This document shows positions 25,795 to 35,573 of a stretch of 59,547 nt of DNA, piece by piece. Numbering within the stretch: position 1 is the stretch's first letter; each line of letters begins with the position of its first letter. Under the pieces are notes generated by a model. The model did no database searches. It saw nothing but the letters and a program-made list of their open reading frames with translations, and had not been told where the DNA came from. The position numbers and the translations under genes were made by a program. Origin of the DNA: an uncultured Rhodospirillales bacterium (GTDB lineage: Bacteria > Pseudomonadota > Alphaproteobacteria > Azospirillales > Azospirillaceae); contig CAIYNU010000091.1 of the NCBI GenBank assembly GCA_903927615.1, positions 1 through 59,547 of the forward strand. Reading direction: 5' to 3'.

Positions 25795-26457
25795 TTAACC
25801 ATCCGATAGGCCGATGCGCAACAGTTCCGCGCCGTGCCGGCGCAGCCACGCCCGGGAGAGGGCGGCGTCCGGAACCAATCGGGTCACCAGCGCCCAGAAC
25901 CGCGGCGAGTGGTTCAACTCCTGGAGATGGGCGACCTCGTGGGCGACCACATAGGTCAAGACCGGGTCGGGGGTCAGGATCAGCCGCCACGAGAACGACA
26001 GGCCGCCGGCCGACGAACAACTGCCCCAGCGGCTGCGGGTGTCGCGCAGCGTGATGCCGCGAATCCGGGCGCCCAGGGTTTCGGCCATGTGGCGTGCCCG
26101 GTCGGTCAGCACCTGTCGCGCCTCGGCGACCAGCAGGTCGCGGACCCGTCGGGGCAGATGCTCCGGCCCGCCACCGACCCGAATTTCGCCGTCCAGCCGG
26201 CGACCGGGGCCGCGCCAGGCGGGGTCGTGGCGAATCACATGGTCGAGCCCCAGCACCGGCACCCGGGCGCCGTCGATAAACGGCCGGGCCGCCGGCAGTG
26301 CCGCCAGCCGACTGCGAATCCAACCGGCGTGGCGGCCGACGAAGCGAATCGCCTCGGCTTCGTCCAGGCCGGCGGGCACCACCACCTGAATCAGGCCGCG
26401 GGCAGGGTCGACGCGCAGCGTCATCCGGCGGGCGCGCAGGCTTTCGCGCAATTCCAA
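25795..26457 (-). CDS. YgjP-type (M48-like) zinc metallopeptidase
   Basis: About 220 residues. The catalytic HEVAH (near residues 173-177) lies in YVVAHEVAHLQELNHSPRFW, and the upstream RDTRSRWGSCSSAGGLSFSWRLI is the hallmark of the YgjP/DUF45 group. The substrate is unknown. No ATG begins the conserved region. The TTG at 26457 is a guess, and upstream in-frame CTG codons could extend it by about ten residues to include LTIGGLPVPLELR, which fits the usual family N-terminus. It lies 62 nt after ccmB on the same strand, where ccmC would often be found. Confidence 0.85.
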   Translation of the reverse strand: MELRESLRARRMTLRVDPARGLIQVVVPAGLDEAEAIRFVGRHAGWIRSRLAALPAARPFIDGARVPVLGLDHVIRHDPAWRGPGRRLDGEIRVGGGPEHLPRRVRDLLVAEARQVLTDRARHMAETLGARIRGITLRDTRSRWGSCSSAGGLSFSWRLILTPDPVLTYVVAHEVAHLQELNHSPRFWALVTRLVPDAALSRAWLRRHGAELLRIGLSDG

Positions 26458-26519
26458 GGGGACGGGCAGGCCGCCGATGGTCAGGGGGCGGGTTTTGGGG
26501 GGGGCGATGGTTTGGGGTC

Positions 26520-27185
26520 CTATTCCAGGGCTTGACGCAGGGCGGCGGCGGCGGCCATCGCCGTCAGGGGCAGCGCGGCCGCCAGCAAGGCGCCCAGGAT
26601 CAACAGGTGCGGCCGGACACTCAATCCTCCCAACGCCGAATCGATGGCGGCGGCGCCAAAGATCAGCACCGGAATAAACAACGGCAGGATCAGCAGCGAA
26701 ATCAGCACCCCGCCCCGCCGCGCGCCCAAGGTCAGGGCGGCGCCGATGCTGCCGATCAGACTCAGGCTGGGGGTGCCCAACAGCAAGGTCAGTTCCAGGG
26801 TTCCGAAACCGTCGCGGTTCATGCCCAGCAACACCGCCAACACCGGCGCCGCCACCAGTAACGGCACGCCCGTCACCAACCAGTGAGCGGTCGCCTTGGC
26901 CAGCACGACCAACTCCAGGGGCAGACCGCCCAACGCCATCAACTCCAGCGAGCCATCTTCGAAATCGGTCTGGAACAGCCGGTCCAGGGACAGCAGCGAG
27001 GCCAGCAACGCCGCCACCCAGATGACTCCCGCGGCGATGCGGGCCAGCAGGTTGGGCTCGGGGCCCAGGCCAAACGGGAACAGCACCACCACCAGGACGA
27101 AGAACATCACGGCGATGGTGGCATCGGAGCCCTGGCGCAGCGCCAGTGTCAGATCACGCCCGACCAGGCGGCCAAACCGGCTCAT
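26520..27185 (-). CDS. ccmB: Heme exporter protein CcmB
   Basis: About 221 residues with six hydrophobic segments. The opening RLVGRDLTLALRQGSDATIAVMFFVLVVVLFPFGLGPEP and the LLSLDRLFQTDFEDGSLELM block are standard for CcmB. It is the membrane part of the CcmAB ABC complex of cytochrome c maturation system I, which releases holo-CcmE from CcmCD. The start at 27185 overlaps the stop of ccmA in an ATGA quartet, so the two are translationally coupled. Genes ccmC, ccmD and ccmE do not follow here; they must be elsewhere. Confidence 0.95.
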   Translation of the reverse strand: MSRFGRLVGRDLTLALRQGSDATIAVMFFVLVVVLFPFGLGPEPNLLARIAAGVIWVAALLASLLSLDRLFQTDFEDGSLELMALGGLPLELVVLAKATAHWLVTGVPLLVAAPVLAVLLGMNRDGFGTLELTLLLGTPSLSLIGSIGAALTLGARRGGVLISLLILPLFIPVLIFGAAAIDSALGGLSVRPHLLILGALLAAALPLTAMAAAAALRQALE

Positions 27186-27838
27186 GACGGCCGTCCGTCC
27201 GGATCGCCCGGCGTGGGGGCGAAGGCGTCCAGGGGCAGAGCCCGGTTGCCGGGTAACGGCAGGTCGGTATGGGTGGCCGCCACCACCATGCCCCCGCCGG
27301 CGCGGTGTTCGGTCAGGGCTTCTTCGAGTCGGGCGATGGCGGCGTGGTCGAGCCCGACCGTGGGTTCGTCCAGCAGCCACAGGGGCGCGGGCGCCAGCAG
27401 GAGTCGGGCCAGGTTGAGCCGGTGCTTTTGACCCGCGGAAAAGTAGCGGGCCGGGACCGCCGCCAACCGCTCCAGCCCGAAGCGGTCCAGCGCCCGCCGC
27501 GCCTGTCGCTCGGGTCGGGCATGCCCGTGCAGGGCCGCCCAGAAGCCCAGATTCTCCTCGGCGGTCAACATCGGCTTGATGGCGTCCAGGTGTCCGACAT
27601 AGCGCAGCCGGGCCCGGTGGGCGTCGGGATCATCGGCCACCGGCGCGCCATCCCAACTCAGTCCGCCCCGCCACGGCCGCAACAACAACGCCATCATGCG
27701 CAGCAGACTGGATTTGCCGCTGGCATTGGGTCCGGTCAGCACCAGGGCCTCGCCGGCGGCAAGCCGAAAGGTCAGGCCGACGAACACCAGCCGTTCGCCG
27801 CGCAGACAGGACAGGTGGGAACCGGCAAACTCGGTCAT
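27182..27838 (-). CDS. ccmA: Cytochrome c biogenesis ATP-binding protein CcmA
   Basis: About 218 residues, a small ABC ATPase of the usual CcmA size. Walker A is GPNASGKSSLL, the signature region FSAGQKHRLNLARLLL, and Walker B LWLLDEPTVGLD. It powers the CcmB membrane subunit during heme handling for c-type cytochromes. The ATG at 27838 is chosen, with a GTG at 27871 as an alternative; neither has a strong ribosome-binding site. The gene is the first of a leftward unit ccmA-ccmB-metallopeptidase. Confidence 0.93.
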   Translation of the reverse strand: MTEFAGSHLSCLRGERLVFVGLTFRLAAGEALVLTGPNASGKSSLLRMMALLLRPWRGGLSWDGAPVADDPDAHRARLRYVGHLDAIKPMLTAEENLGFWAALHGHARPERQARRALDRFGLERLAAVPARYFSAGQKHRLNLARLLLAPAPLWLLDEPTVGLDHAAIARLEEALTEHRAGGGMVVAATHTDLPLPGNRALPLDAFAPTPGDPDGRPS

Positions 27839-28125
27839 GGCGCGGGTGATTAACTCTATGCTCACGACCACGCCGTGTGGTCAGGCTTGACATCCGCCTG
27901 CTTAGCGCACCCCAGGGCCGGAGGCAAGGCGATGCCTGCCGACCGACTCATCGCTGGCCGCATCAAGACCGAGTCAAGGCTTTTTACCCCTGACCGCCAA
28001 CCAGGACCATGATGGTCCGAGCCCCGGCCTGACGGTATGGTGTCCCGAGGCCCCCGGCCTTTGGTCGGTCCAGGGTGAAACCCAGGGGCGCGCGCGGGGG
28101 CAGAGCGAGACAACGGGAGACAAGA

Positions 28126-29085
28126 ATGTCGGCACAGGATGCCGCCGCCGAACTGGCGGCGCTGAAAGGGGCGCTGGCGGCGGGACGGAAGGGGGAACTG
28201 GCGGCGGCGTTGGCGCGGCTGGAGCGGGATCCCGACGGTGCCGGTGTTTTGGCGTTGTTGGAGGCGGCGTGGCGGGCGCCGGTGGCCGAGGTGATCGGGC
28301 TGACCGGACCGCCCGGAGTCGGCAAGTCGACCCTGACCGGAGCGCTGATCGCGGCGTTGCGCCGTGTGGGGCGGACCGTGGCGGTGATCGCGGTGGACCC
28401 GTCGTCCCGCCGCAGTGGTGGCGCCTTGCTGGGGGACCGGGTCCGGTTGGGCAGTGATCCCGAAGATGGTGGTCTTTTCGTGCGCTCGATGGCCGCAAGG
28501 GACCGGTTGGGCGGGCTCGCGGGATTGACCGTCGCGGCGATGGTGTTGATGCGGGCGCTGTATGACGTGGTGCTGCTGGAAACGGTGGGGGTTGGCCAGT
28601 CCGAGACCGACGTGGCCTCGGCCGCCGACACCGTGGTGTTCTGCGTCCAGCCGGGTTCGGGCGACAGCCTGCAATTCATGAAGGCCGGGATCGTGGAAAT
28701 TCCCCACATTGTGGTGGTGACCAAGGCCGATCTGGGTCTGGCGGCCGAGCGGGCCCGAGGCGACGTGGCCGGGGCGCTGGGGTTGGCCGAGGATTCCGGG
28801 GGCTGGCGGGTGCCGGTCTTGGCTCTGTCGGCCCAACGCCGGGAAGGCGTGACGGCGTTGGTCGAGGCGTTGGCCGAGCGTGCCCGGTTCCTGGCCGGCG
28901 AGGGCCGTCTGGCGCGCCTTCGCCATGCCCAGGCCGAAGACTGGTTGGCCGATGCGGTGCGTGAGCGATTCGGTCGCGAGGGCCTGAAGCGGGCCGGCCG
29001 GCTGACGGTGAGCCCCGGCGAGTCGCCGTTCGGTCGGCTGGCCCAGGTCATGGGCCGTCTGGCGCTGCCGGTCGCCGGACCCTAG
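28126..29085 (+). CDS. meaB: MeaB/ArgK-type GTPase (methylmalonyl-CoA mutase chaperone)
   Basis: About 319 residues. The G-protein fold shows GLTGPPGVGKSTLTGALI (Walker A), VAVIAVDPSSRRSGGALLGDRVRL, LLETVGVGQSETDV and VVTKADLG. These match MeaB/MMAA proteins, which gate cobalamin loading and protect methylmalonyl-CoA mutase. The ATG at 28126 has a GGGAGA-containing site nearby; the frame before it is not conserved. It lies in tandem ahead of a chemoreceptor gene but is separated from it by 440 nt. No mutase gene is in the window, so the partner must be elsewhere. Confidence 0.92.
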   Translation: MSAQDAAAELAALKGALAAGRKGELAAALARLERDPDGAGVLALLEAAWRAPVAEVIGLTGPPGVGKSTLTGALIAALRRVGRTVAVIAVDPSSRRSGGALLGDRVRLGSDPEDGGLFVRSMAARDRLGGLAGLTVAAMVLMRALYDVVLLETVGVGQSETDVASAADTVVFCVQPGSGDSLQFMKAGIVEIPHIVVVTKADLGLAAERARGDVAGALGLAEDSGGWRVPVLALSAQRREGVTALVEALAERARFLAGEGRLARLRHAQAEDWLADAVRERFGREGLKRAGRLTVSPGESPFGRLAQVMGRLALPVAGP

Positions 29086-29529
29086 AGCACGTCCCGAAAG
29101 GAATGCAGAATCTGGACCGCGGCCGTCCCGGCCGCAAGGGGGGCGGGCGAGACGCCCGCGGTCCGCGATAAGGTCCGGTTCCTTTGGGCCGTCCGAGGCC
29201 CGTTAATAACAGAAAATAATTGTCTAATAATCCATGAACCATAGTGTTTGACTGTGGAAATTGTTGCAATGGCGGTCGAAGTCCAATAGTCTGTTAAATC
29301 GATAGAGTGGGTTGGAGTTGGGGGGTCATCATGCCGGTCCGTTCCCCGTGCTGTCCCAGCGAGCAGCCTTCGGCTGATTGAGCCGGAAACGCACAGTCAG
29401 TGATCCGGCCGCCATCGCGGCCGCACGCGCCATGGCGCGGACGTTCCGATGACTCGGAACCTCATCAAGACGGTAGCAGCCGTCGCGCACCGTTGACGGT
29501 GGCGACGTTGGAAAAACAAGGGGGCATCA
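29086..29529. other. Intergenic region before the second chemoreceptor
   Basis: Contains the second REP-like repeat (29114-29166), then an AT-rich stretch (about 29203-29310) likely to hold the chemoreceptor promoter. No small gene is supported. Confidence 0.5.
29114..29166. repeat. REP-like bipartite palindromic repeat, copy 2
   Basis: Inverted copy of the repeat at 10714-10760. It has GCGGCCG-TCC-CGGCCGC (29119-29135) and GCGGGCG-AGA-CGCCCGC (29143-29159), flanked by GGACC and GGTCC. Both stems are perfect, and only the spacer between hairpins differs in length from copy 1. Confidence 0.75.
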
Positions 29530-31203
29530 ATGACCACCACCATCAGAACCCGGCTGATCGTAAGTCTGACCGTCTTTATCGTGGCGTTCATCGCCAGCGG
29601 GCTGTTTTCCATCAATCGCCTGAGCGTGACCAACAGTATTGCAATTGATATCGCGACCAAGGGCGTGGAAGAGCTTAGCCTGATCGCGAAAATCAATGTC
29701 TTGACTTCGGATTATCGCGCGGTGGAGGCGTCTTATGTCTCGACCATCGACGATGCGGGGATCGCCGACCTTGACAAGCAGGTGGCGGCGAACCGAACGG
29801 GCGTGCAAGCGGCGGAAAGCCGGTATCAGGACTTGATCTCGTCCCAAGACCAGCGAGACTTGTATGGTGCCTTTGTCGAGAAATGGCGAAGATACCTGGA
29901 AAAAAGCGACGAATTGATCGCAGCAGCCAAGAAAGGCCAGAATTTCAAGGCCTCGTTCACCTATGCCGGAGCGCAAGGTTTATTCACCGCGGTCAAGAAT
30001 GATCTTGACAACACCCAGGCCCAGACCAATCGACAGGTGGCCAGGATGATCGAAATGGCCCAACAGAATTATAGCCTGTCCCAGTCTGCGCTGATTTTGA
30101 CGTCGCTGGTGATCGCCCTGCTGGTCGCCGTGATCGGGTATTCGCTTGATCACAAAATCTCCCGGTCCATCGTTCGGATTACCGCGGCCATGCATCGCCT
30201 GGCCGCGGGCGATCAGGCGGTGACGATCCCAGGGGTTGGACGGCGGGACGAAATCGGCGCCATGGCAGCGGCCCTGGAGGTTTTCAAGCATGCGGCGCTC
30301 GACGCCGAACGCCGGGCGCGGGAGCAAAGGGCTGCGGATCAGGCCAAACTCGCGCGGGCCGAGCGGTTGGACCAGTTGACCGCGACGTTCGAAGCGAGGG
30401 TGCAGGCGGCGCTCGAGGTGTTCGGTGTGAATTCGGGCCGAATCGTCAACACGGCCTCCAGCATGGGGCGTCGGGTCGGCGACTCGGCGACCCGGTCGAT
30501 GGGCGCCACCGCGGCGTCCCAGCGCACCGCCGCCAACGTCAAGGCCCTGACCAATGCCGCGGTGACGCTGACCCGGTCGGTTGCCGACGTCAGCCGTCGG
30601 GTCGCCGAATCCTCGAACATCACCCAGCAAGTGGTGCGCCAGACCGGACAAACCAACGACACCATGACCGGTCTGATGGCGGCGGCCGATCGCATCGGCG
30701 AGGTGGTCCGCCTGATCACCGGCATTGCCGCCCAAACCAACCTGTTGGCCCTCAATGCGACCATCGAGGCCGCGCGGGCCGGGGAGGCGGGCAAGGGCTT
30801 TGCGGTGGTGGCGCACGAAGTGAAAGTCCTTGCCAGCCAGACCGCCAAGGCCACCGACGAAATCTCGGCTCAAATCGCCAACATCCAGCAAGTGACCCGT
30901 GAGACGGTCGACGCCATGACCGTGATCACCCGGACCATCGAGCATGTTAAAGGATTGGCCACTGTGGTTGGCGGATCCATCGACCAACAGGATCAGGCAA
31001 CCCGGAATATCCTGTCGGTGATCGACCAAGTGTCGCTGGATGTCGACGTGTTTAACGAGCAATTCAGCGACGTCGCCTTCACCGGAGCGGCCTCGTATGC
31101 GTCGGCGATCCGCGTTATTTGGGCAGCCAAGGATCTGTCAAAGCCGACCGCAGTGCTGACCGGTGAAATCCAGACCCTGTTATCCGAATTGAGAACGGGC
31201 TGA
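29530..31203 (+). CDS. Methyl-accepting chemotaxis protein
   Basis: About 557 residues. TM1 lies at about 8-30, then comes a helical periplasmic domain (about 32-190), TM2 at about 192-214, and a HAMP domain ([38 protein letters not shown]). The signalling domain has its tip at [35 protein letters not shown]. The periplasmic part is rich in charged helices and unlike that of the first receptor, so the ligand differs or is unknown. It lacks a Pro-rich tail and a CheR-binding pentapeptide, unlike the receptor at 4611. GGGG lies before the ATG. Confidence 0.94.
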   Translation: MTTTIRTRLIVSLTVFIVAFIASGLFSINRLSVTNSIAIDIATKGVEELSLIAKINVLTSDYRAVEASYVSTIDDAGIADLDKQVAANRTGVQAAESRYQDLISSQDQRDLYGAFVEKWRRYLEKSDELIAAAKKGQNFKASFTYAGAQGLFTAVKNDLDNTQAQTNRQVARMIEMAQQNYSLSQSALILTSLVIALLVAVIGYSLDHKISRSIVRITAAMHRLAAGDQAVTIPGVGRRDEIGAMAAALEVFKHAALDAERRAREQRAADQAKLARAERLDQLTATFEARVQAALEVFGVNSGRIVNTASSMGRRVGDSATRSMGATAASQRTAANVKALTNAAVTLTRSVADVSRRVAESSNITQQVVRQTGQTNDTMTGLMAAADRIGEVVRLITGIAAQTNLLALNATIEAARAGEAGKGFAVVAHEVKVLASQTAKATDEISAQIANIQQVTRETVDAMTVITRTIEHVKGLATVVGGSIDQQDQATRNILSVIDQVSLDVDVFNEQFSDVAFTGAASYASAIRVIWAAKDLSKPTAVLTGEIQTLLSELRTG

Positions 31204-31235
31204 GGCGGCCAAGCGGCTCCCCAGGCCCGGACCCT

Positions 31236-31267
31236 AAAAAACCGGGGGAGGCGGATGCCTCCCCCGG
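31236..31267 (-). terminator. Rho-independent terminator of porin 1
   Basis: Perfect 11-bp stem CCGGGGGAGGC/GCCTCCCCCGG with a GGAT loop, preceded on the plus strand by six A (31236-31241). On the minus strand this reads as hairpin plus T-run, about 30 nt after the porin stop codon. Confidence 0.93.
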
Positions 31268-31298
31268 CCTAGGACTATGCCTGACCTCTGGATGAGGA

Positions 31299-32603
31299 TC
31301 AGAACGCGATGGCGTTCTTCCACAGGAACAGGTTGGCATCGCCGCTGTAGGTGGTACCGTTGCCGAACGGATCGGTTCCGGGACCCTTCATCCCATAGCC
31401 GGCCTCGTTCTGAGTCGCGCTACGCAGGTATTCCAACGACGCGGTCAGGCCCGGCGCCAGGACGTAGGTGGCGCCCACCGAGTAGAGGTCGGCAGACCGG
31501 GAACCGGGAGCATACAGGTTGCCGGCATCTTCACCGTGAGCATAGTTGAAGCCGACCGTGACCGGACCGGTCTGGTAGGAGATGCCCGCCGTGATGGTGC
31601 TCTGGTTGCTCAGATAGAGGCCCGGGGTCTTGGCATAACCGGACTTGCCGGCATTGAGGTAGCTGGCGCCCACCAGGAAGCCGGCATACCCAAGCTGAAG
31701 GCCGGTCTGGATGGCCGACAGATCGTTGTAGCTGGTCCACGGGGCGGTGCTGTGGTTGGTCGGTGCGTCGCCATGTTCGTAGCCGAGGCTGGCCGCCACC
31801 GACACGCCGCCGAAGCTGCCGTCATAGCGAAGACCGGCTTCGATGATGTTGTTGTAGGCGCAGCCCTGGAGCGGCTGGCCGTTGCCGAAGGTGCCGCCGC
31901 ATTCGCTCTGGGTGGGATCCCCACCGGCGTCCTTCGCGGCGGCGGTGGTCGTCACGTAGCTGCGACGGTTGACGTCGGTGTTGATGCTCAGATTGGTCGG
32001 GGTGAACGCCAACATGCCCATCAGGCCGGTGCCGTCATCCGCCTGCGGCAGGAACCGCGGGGTGAAATAGTTGACCTTGGTGGCAAAATTGCTGTTGGTG
32101 ATGTTGTCGTAGCCACCGCCGAACACCGGCTCCAGGAAGGTGTTCTGGTTGTTCAGCCACCCGTACACGCCTTCGGTCCAGTCGCCCACCACGCCGCCGG
32201 TGCCGAAGCCGTTGGGGGCGGTCACGCCGTACTGGTTGTTCGGGCCCTGGTTGACGCCCGCCTCGATCCGGCCGAAGTTGCCATCGGCAAACACATAGGC
32301 TTGGTCGGTGTCGATGACCCCGGTCCGCTCGTAAGCCCGGACCCGCAGATTGGCGCCGTATTCGATGCCATTATCGGCCTTGGCGGTCGGCGTGACCTGC
32401 AAACGGAAGCGGTTGGTAAAATCGACGTTGCGATTCGTGTTGTTGGCCTTATCGTTCTGCTGATCGACATAACCCAAAGTGAAGTAAGCGTCGCCACCCA
32501 ACTTCACGTCAAACTTTCCAGGAGCGGTACCGTCGGCGGCGGCCGTTCCACAGGTTCCGGCAAGAGCGATAGCCGCACAGCCCGCGAGCAAAAAACCTCT
32601 CAT
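31299..32603 (-). CDS. Outer-membrane porin 1
   Basis: About 434 residues. The start at 32603 follows AAAGGA at a good distance and opens a signal peptide (MRGFLLAGCAAIALAGTCG, then AAADG). The mature protein begins APGKFDVKLGGDAYFTLGYVDQ and shows repeated short amphipathic strands, including GNFGRIEAGVNQGP. It ends in Phe (KNAIAF), the usual C-terminal signal for beta-barrel assembly. It is a general-diffusion-type trimeric porin of the alphaproteobacterial kind. A second, related porin lies just upstream on the same strand, but each gene has its own terminator, so they are separate transcripts. Confidence 0.93.
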   Translation of the reverse strand: MRGFLLAGCAAIALAGTCGTAAADGTAPGKFDVKLGGDAYFTLGYVDQQNDKANNTNRNVDFTNRFRLQVTPTAKADNGIEYGANLRVRAYERTGVIDTDQAYVFADGNFGRIEAGVNQGPNNQYGVTAPNGFGTGGVVGDWTEGVYGWLNNQNTFLEPVFGGGYDNITNSNFATKVNYFTPRFLPQADDGTGLMGMLAFTPTNLSINTDVNRRSYVTTTAAAKDAGGDPTQSECGGTFGNGQPLQGCAYNNIIEAGLRYDGSFGGVSVAASLGYEHGDAPTNHSTAPWTSYNDLSAIQTGLQLGYAGFLVGASYLNAGKSGYAKTPGLYLSNQSTITAGISYQTGPVTVGFNYAHGEDAGNLYAPGSRSADLYSVGATYVLAPGLTASLEYLRSATQNEAGYGMKGPGTDPFGNGTTYSGDANLFLWKNAIAF

Positions 32604-33030
32604 TGTAAGCATCCTTTCAAAACCGCCGTAGCAACCCGGCCCAGAACGTTGATCTCGTGGGACCAATTAACGCCCAACCGGTCGGGGGCGGCAAGGTGAA
32701 ATGGCGGCAATGGCCTGGAACCGGGGCGGTTGTGGCAAATGTACAACGCGCTGCGTTTGGCCTGGCTAAAGATGTCGCAGGTCTGGATGAAATGATCGGC
32801 GTTGCGCTGTGACTTTGGGCAAAGCCGTGCCCACTCAGCCGACTGGTCCAGTCGCCGCCGCTGACTTTCCGCCCGGGAGGGGTCTGACCGACCGGACTCC
32901 CCAACCCGCCGGCGTCCCAAGGACTTCCGCCGAACACGGCGTCGGGGGCGTGGTCCGGTCGGCGTGGCAGACTCGGGGGCGTGCGTCGGGACTCATGAGC
33001 CGCGTGCCGCGCCGGCCGTCGCGAAGGAAC
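32604..33030. other. Region upstream of porin 1
   Basis: About 430 bases between the terminator of porin 2 and the porin 1 start. It should hold the porin 1 promoter and probably a 5' leader. No gene or clear regulatory repeat was recognised. Confidence 0.4.
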
Positions 33031-33063
33031 AAAAAAAAACGGCAGCAACCGAAGTTGCTGCCG
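33031..33063 (-). terminator. Rho-independent terminator of porin 2
   Basis: Perfect 10-bp stem CGGCAGCAAC/GTTGCTGCCG with a CGAA tetraloop (33040-33063), next to nine A on the plus strand (33031-33039). On the minus strand this is hairpin plus a nine-T run, about 45 nt after the porin 2 stop. The plus strand side has only TCTTCTT. Confidence 0.95.
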
Positions 33064-33107
33064 TCTTCTTCAGTCCGGGCCGCCGCCGTGAGGCGGGGCC
33101 GGGGATA

Positions 33108-34508
33108 TTACCACACCACGACGGTGCGGAGCAGGATCACGTTGCCGCTGTCATTGCTGACGCTGGTCGGCTCAACCGAAGACGGGATGTTGGAACTGGC
33201 TTCGAAGTGCGTGTACTCGGCGCCGACCCGCAGACCCGGGGCCACCGTGTACATGGTGCCAGCGGTCAACGCCCCGAGGGTGCGATCGCCGCTGTAGGCC
33301 AAGTTGCCGGCATCGGTTTCTTCGAGGTACTTCACGCCGAAGACCCACGGCCCCAAGGTGTACTGACCACCAATGTTCCAAGCGGTCTGGTCCTTAACCT
33401 TAACGCTGACCAGGCCCGGGGCCCACGCGGCGTACTTGGTGGTGCCGGTGGAGTTCACCCACGACGCATTGGTGTAGCCGCTCTTGCCGCCGTAGACGAA
33501 GCCGCCGCCGATGATGAAGTCGGCGTAACCGACCTGCGCACCAACCTGTACCGACTCGAGGTCGTGATAGGCATTCACACCGCCGCCGGGGGCGTCGTTG
33601 TGAGCGGAACCACCGGCGTAACCGGCGCTGCCCTTGATCAGGACGCCATTAAAGGTATCGGTGTAGTTGGCGACCAGTTCGTAGGTGTCGTCGAAGTAGG
33701 TCCGCTGCAAGCTGCCGGTGTTGGTGGTGATGCCGGTTGCCGTGACGGTGTTCGGGGTGTACAGCGAACGGTTCACGTCGGTGTTGACGCTGATCCCGTC
33801 GCCCGAACCGCCGTTACGCGGCGCGTAGCTGACGGCGCCCTGCAAGCCGGTGGTCGGCGTGGTGCCGAAGAAGCGCGGGGTGTAATAGACCAGCTTGGTG
33901 TCGATGTTGTGCGAATCCAACAGCCCCATGCCGTTGCTGCCGATCGCGCCGCCATTGAACTGGCCCCAGGCGTAACCGCCGCCGGTGCCGGGTGAGGTGG
34001 TGCTGGTGCTGGCCGAGGCGCCGGTCAGGTAACCGGTGGGAACAGCGCTCTTGCTGGTGCTGACATTGCTGCCGGCCGTGTACGACCGCCATTGATCGTA
34101 CAGGAGCAGCATCTGCCAATCCATCGGATGGCCGACGCTGTTGATCGCGTAGTCGCCCGGGCCGAAGATCACGCCGCCCTGGATCTGACCGAAGTTACCG
34201 GCGACGTAGACATAGCCCTTATCGGCGTCGATGGTACCGGCGGCGCTATTGGCGCGAAGCCGGGTGAGGGCGCCGTAGGTGATGCCGTTGTCGGCGGTGG
34301 CGACCGGGTTCACGACCAACCGGAAGCGGTTTTCGAAATCGACGCCGCCCGCATTGGCGTTCAGCCGTTGATCGACGTAGCCGCCTTCGATGTAGGCATC
34401 GCCGGTGATCTTGATATCAAACTTGCCCGGAGCGGTTTGGGCAGTGGCAGCACCGGCAGTCAGAGCCAGCGCGAGGGCAGATGTGCCCGCCAGCAGATAG
34501 TTTCTCAT
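33108..34508 (-). CDS. Outer-membrane porin 2
   Basis: About 466 residues. The start at 34508 has a GGAGGAG site 8 nt upstream and leads into a signal peptide (MRNYLLAGTSALALALTAG, then AATAQ). The mature N-terminus APGKFDIKITGDAYIEGGYVDQR is clearly related to porin 1 (FDVKLGGDAYFTLGYVDQQ), and VYVAGNFGQIQGGVIFGPGDYAIN matches the corresponding region there. The C-terminus is VVVW, aromatic as expected for a barrel, though Phe is more usual. The middle is rich in Ser, Thr and Gly and differs from porin 1, so channel selectivity may differ. A tandem duplication followed by divergence is the simplest explanation. Confidence 0.93.
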   Translation of the reverse strand: MRNYLLAGTSALALALTAGAATAQTAPGKFDIKITGDAYIEGGYVDQRLNANAGGVDFENRFRLVVNPVATADNGITYGALTRLRANSAAGTIDADKGYVYVAGNFGQIQGGVIFGPGDYAINSVGHPMDWQMLLLYDQWRSYTAGSNVSTSKSAVPTGYLTGASASTSTTSPGTGGGYAWGQFNGGAIGSNGMGLLDSHNIDTKLVYYTPRFFGTTPTTGLQGAVSYAPRNGGSGDGISVNTDVNRSLYTPNTVTATGITTNTGSLQRTYFDDTYELVANYTDTFNGVLIKGSAGYAGGSAHNDAPGGGVNAYHDLESVQVGAQVGYADFIIGGGFVYGGKSGYTNASWVNSTGTTKYAAWAPGLVSVKVKDQTAWNIGGQYTLGPWVFGVKYLEETDAGNLAYSGDRTLGALTAGTMYTVAPGLRVGAEYTHFEASSNIPSSVEPTSVSNDSGNVILLRTVVVW

Positions 34509-34857
34509 GATTTTCTCCTCCATCCTGGCAGCGAATGTTGAGCTCGTTGGTTTCTCAAGCTGAACCAAGAGGTACTCAGCCCGATCGGAAAGCGCAAAGC
34601 CGAAAGTGTTTCCTTGAACCTTTGGAAGGCATGGTGTGGCTGGATAGGCACAGGTTGGGGCGCGGGAGCGGTAATGTCCGCAAACCTTACGGTGATCTCG
34701 GGAGGCTTCGCCCGGCCCCGGTGCCGGTGCTCTTCCAGGCCGCCACCGCCAATCTTGTTGCGGGTACGCGCCTTTTATGGTTTGTTCGGGGGCGAAAAGG
34801 CCGCGGCATTGAACGCTCGGTGGCCCACCCCCTTATGAACAACGCGAAGCTCCCGTC
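34509..34857. other. Divergent intergenic region
   Basis: About 350 bases that must contain the promoters of porin 2 (leftward) and of the DUF3576-leuS cluster (rightward). No repeats or genes recognised. Confidence 0.4.
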
Positions 34858-35388
34858 ATGACCCGGCTGCCATCAACCGTCCATGCCTGTCTCCTTCTCA
34901 CGCTTGTTCTGGCGTTGGGAGCGTGCTCGGGCGCAACGACCACGACCCAGGAAGAGGTTCAGAACAAGCAGAATTACAAGTATGGAAGCGTGCTCGGCGG
35001 TGAAGGCGGGATGAGCCTGTTCGGCGATCCCAAGCGAAGCGATCAGCCCCAGGGCGGCGGCCTTGGCGTGAACAGCTTCCTCTGGCGCGCCTCCCTCGAT
35101 ACCCTGGCGTTCATGCCCATCGCTTCGGCCGATCCCTTCGGCGGCGTGATTCTGACCGACTGGTATGCGCCGGCCGACACGCCGGGCGAGCGTTTCAAGG
35201 TGAACGTCTACATCCTGGATCGTCAACTCCGGGCCGATGCGTTGAAGGTTTCCGTGTTCCGCCAGCAGCGGGACGGCAGCGGCACCTGGCATGACACCAC
35301 GGTCGGCACGACCACGGCGTCGAGCATGGAGGATACCATTCTGACGCGGGCCCGGCAGTTGCGGATCGCCCAGGGGCAGAAGGATTAG
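34858..35388 (+). CDS. DUF3576-domain lipoprotein
   Basis: About 176 residues with a lipoprotein signal (LLTLVLALGAC, lipobox Cys23). The mature region includes GGLGVNSFLWRASLDTLAFMPIASADPFGGVILTDWY and FKVNVYILDRQLRADALKVSVFRQ, the core of the DUF3576 family. The family is common in Alphaproteobacteria and often sits directly before leuS, as here. Its function is unknown; the lipobox and context suggest a role in the outer envelope. It appears to start the leuS-lptE-holA cluster. Confidence 0.9.
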   Translation: MTRLPSTVHACLLLTLVLALGACSGATTTTQEEVQNKQNYKYGSVLGGEGGMSLFGDPKRSDQPQGGGLGVNSFLWRASLDTLAFMPIASADPFGGVILTDWYAPADTPGERFKVNVYILDRQLRADALKVSVFRQQRDGSGTWHDTTVGTTTASSMEDTILTRARQLRIAQGQKD

Positions 35389-35573
35389 CCATCGAGTCGG
35401 TCCGATCGGCCTGATCGGGCGGACCCAGGATTGCGAAATCGACCGCGGGCGCGCAGGTGGGCGGCCCGCGGTTTCGTTCGATCCGGGGCCGGCCGTGGCG
35501 GCAAAGCCTGCGGGCTGTCGAGGCATCGAATCAGAGCCCAGTTCCAGAGTCCCATTCCAGAGTTCGGCATCCC

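Noticed and set aside
29250-29280. Sigma-54 promoter before the second chemoreceptor
   Set aside because: The TGG and TTGCA parts are present, but the GG-to-GC spacing is 8 rather than 10 nt.
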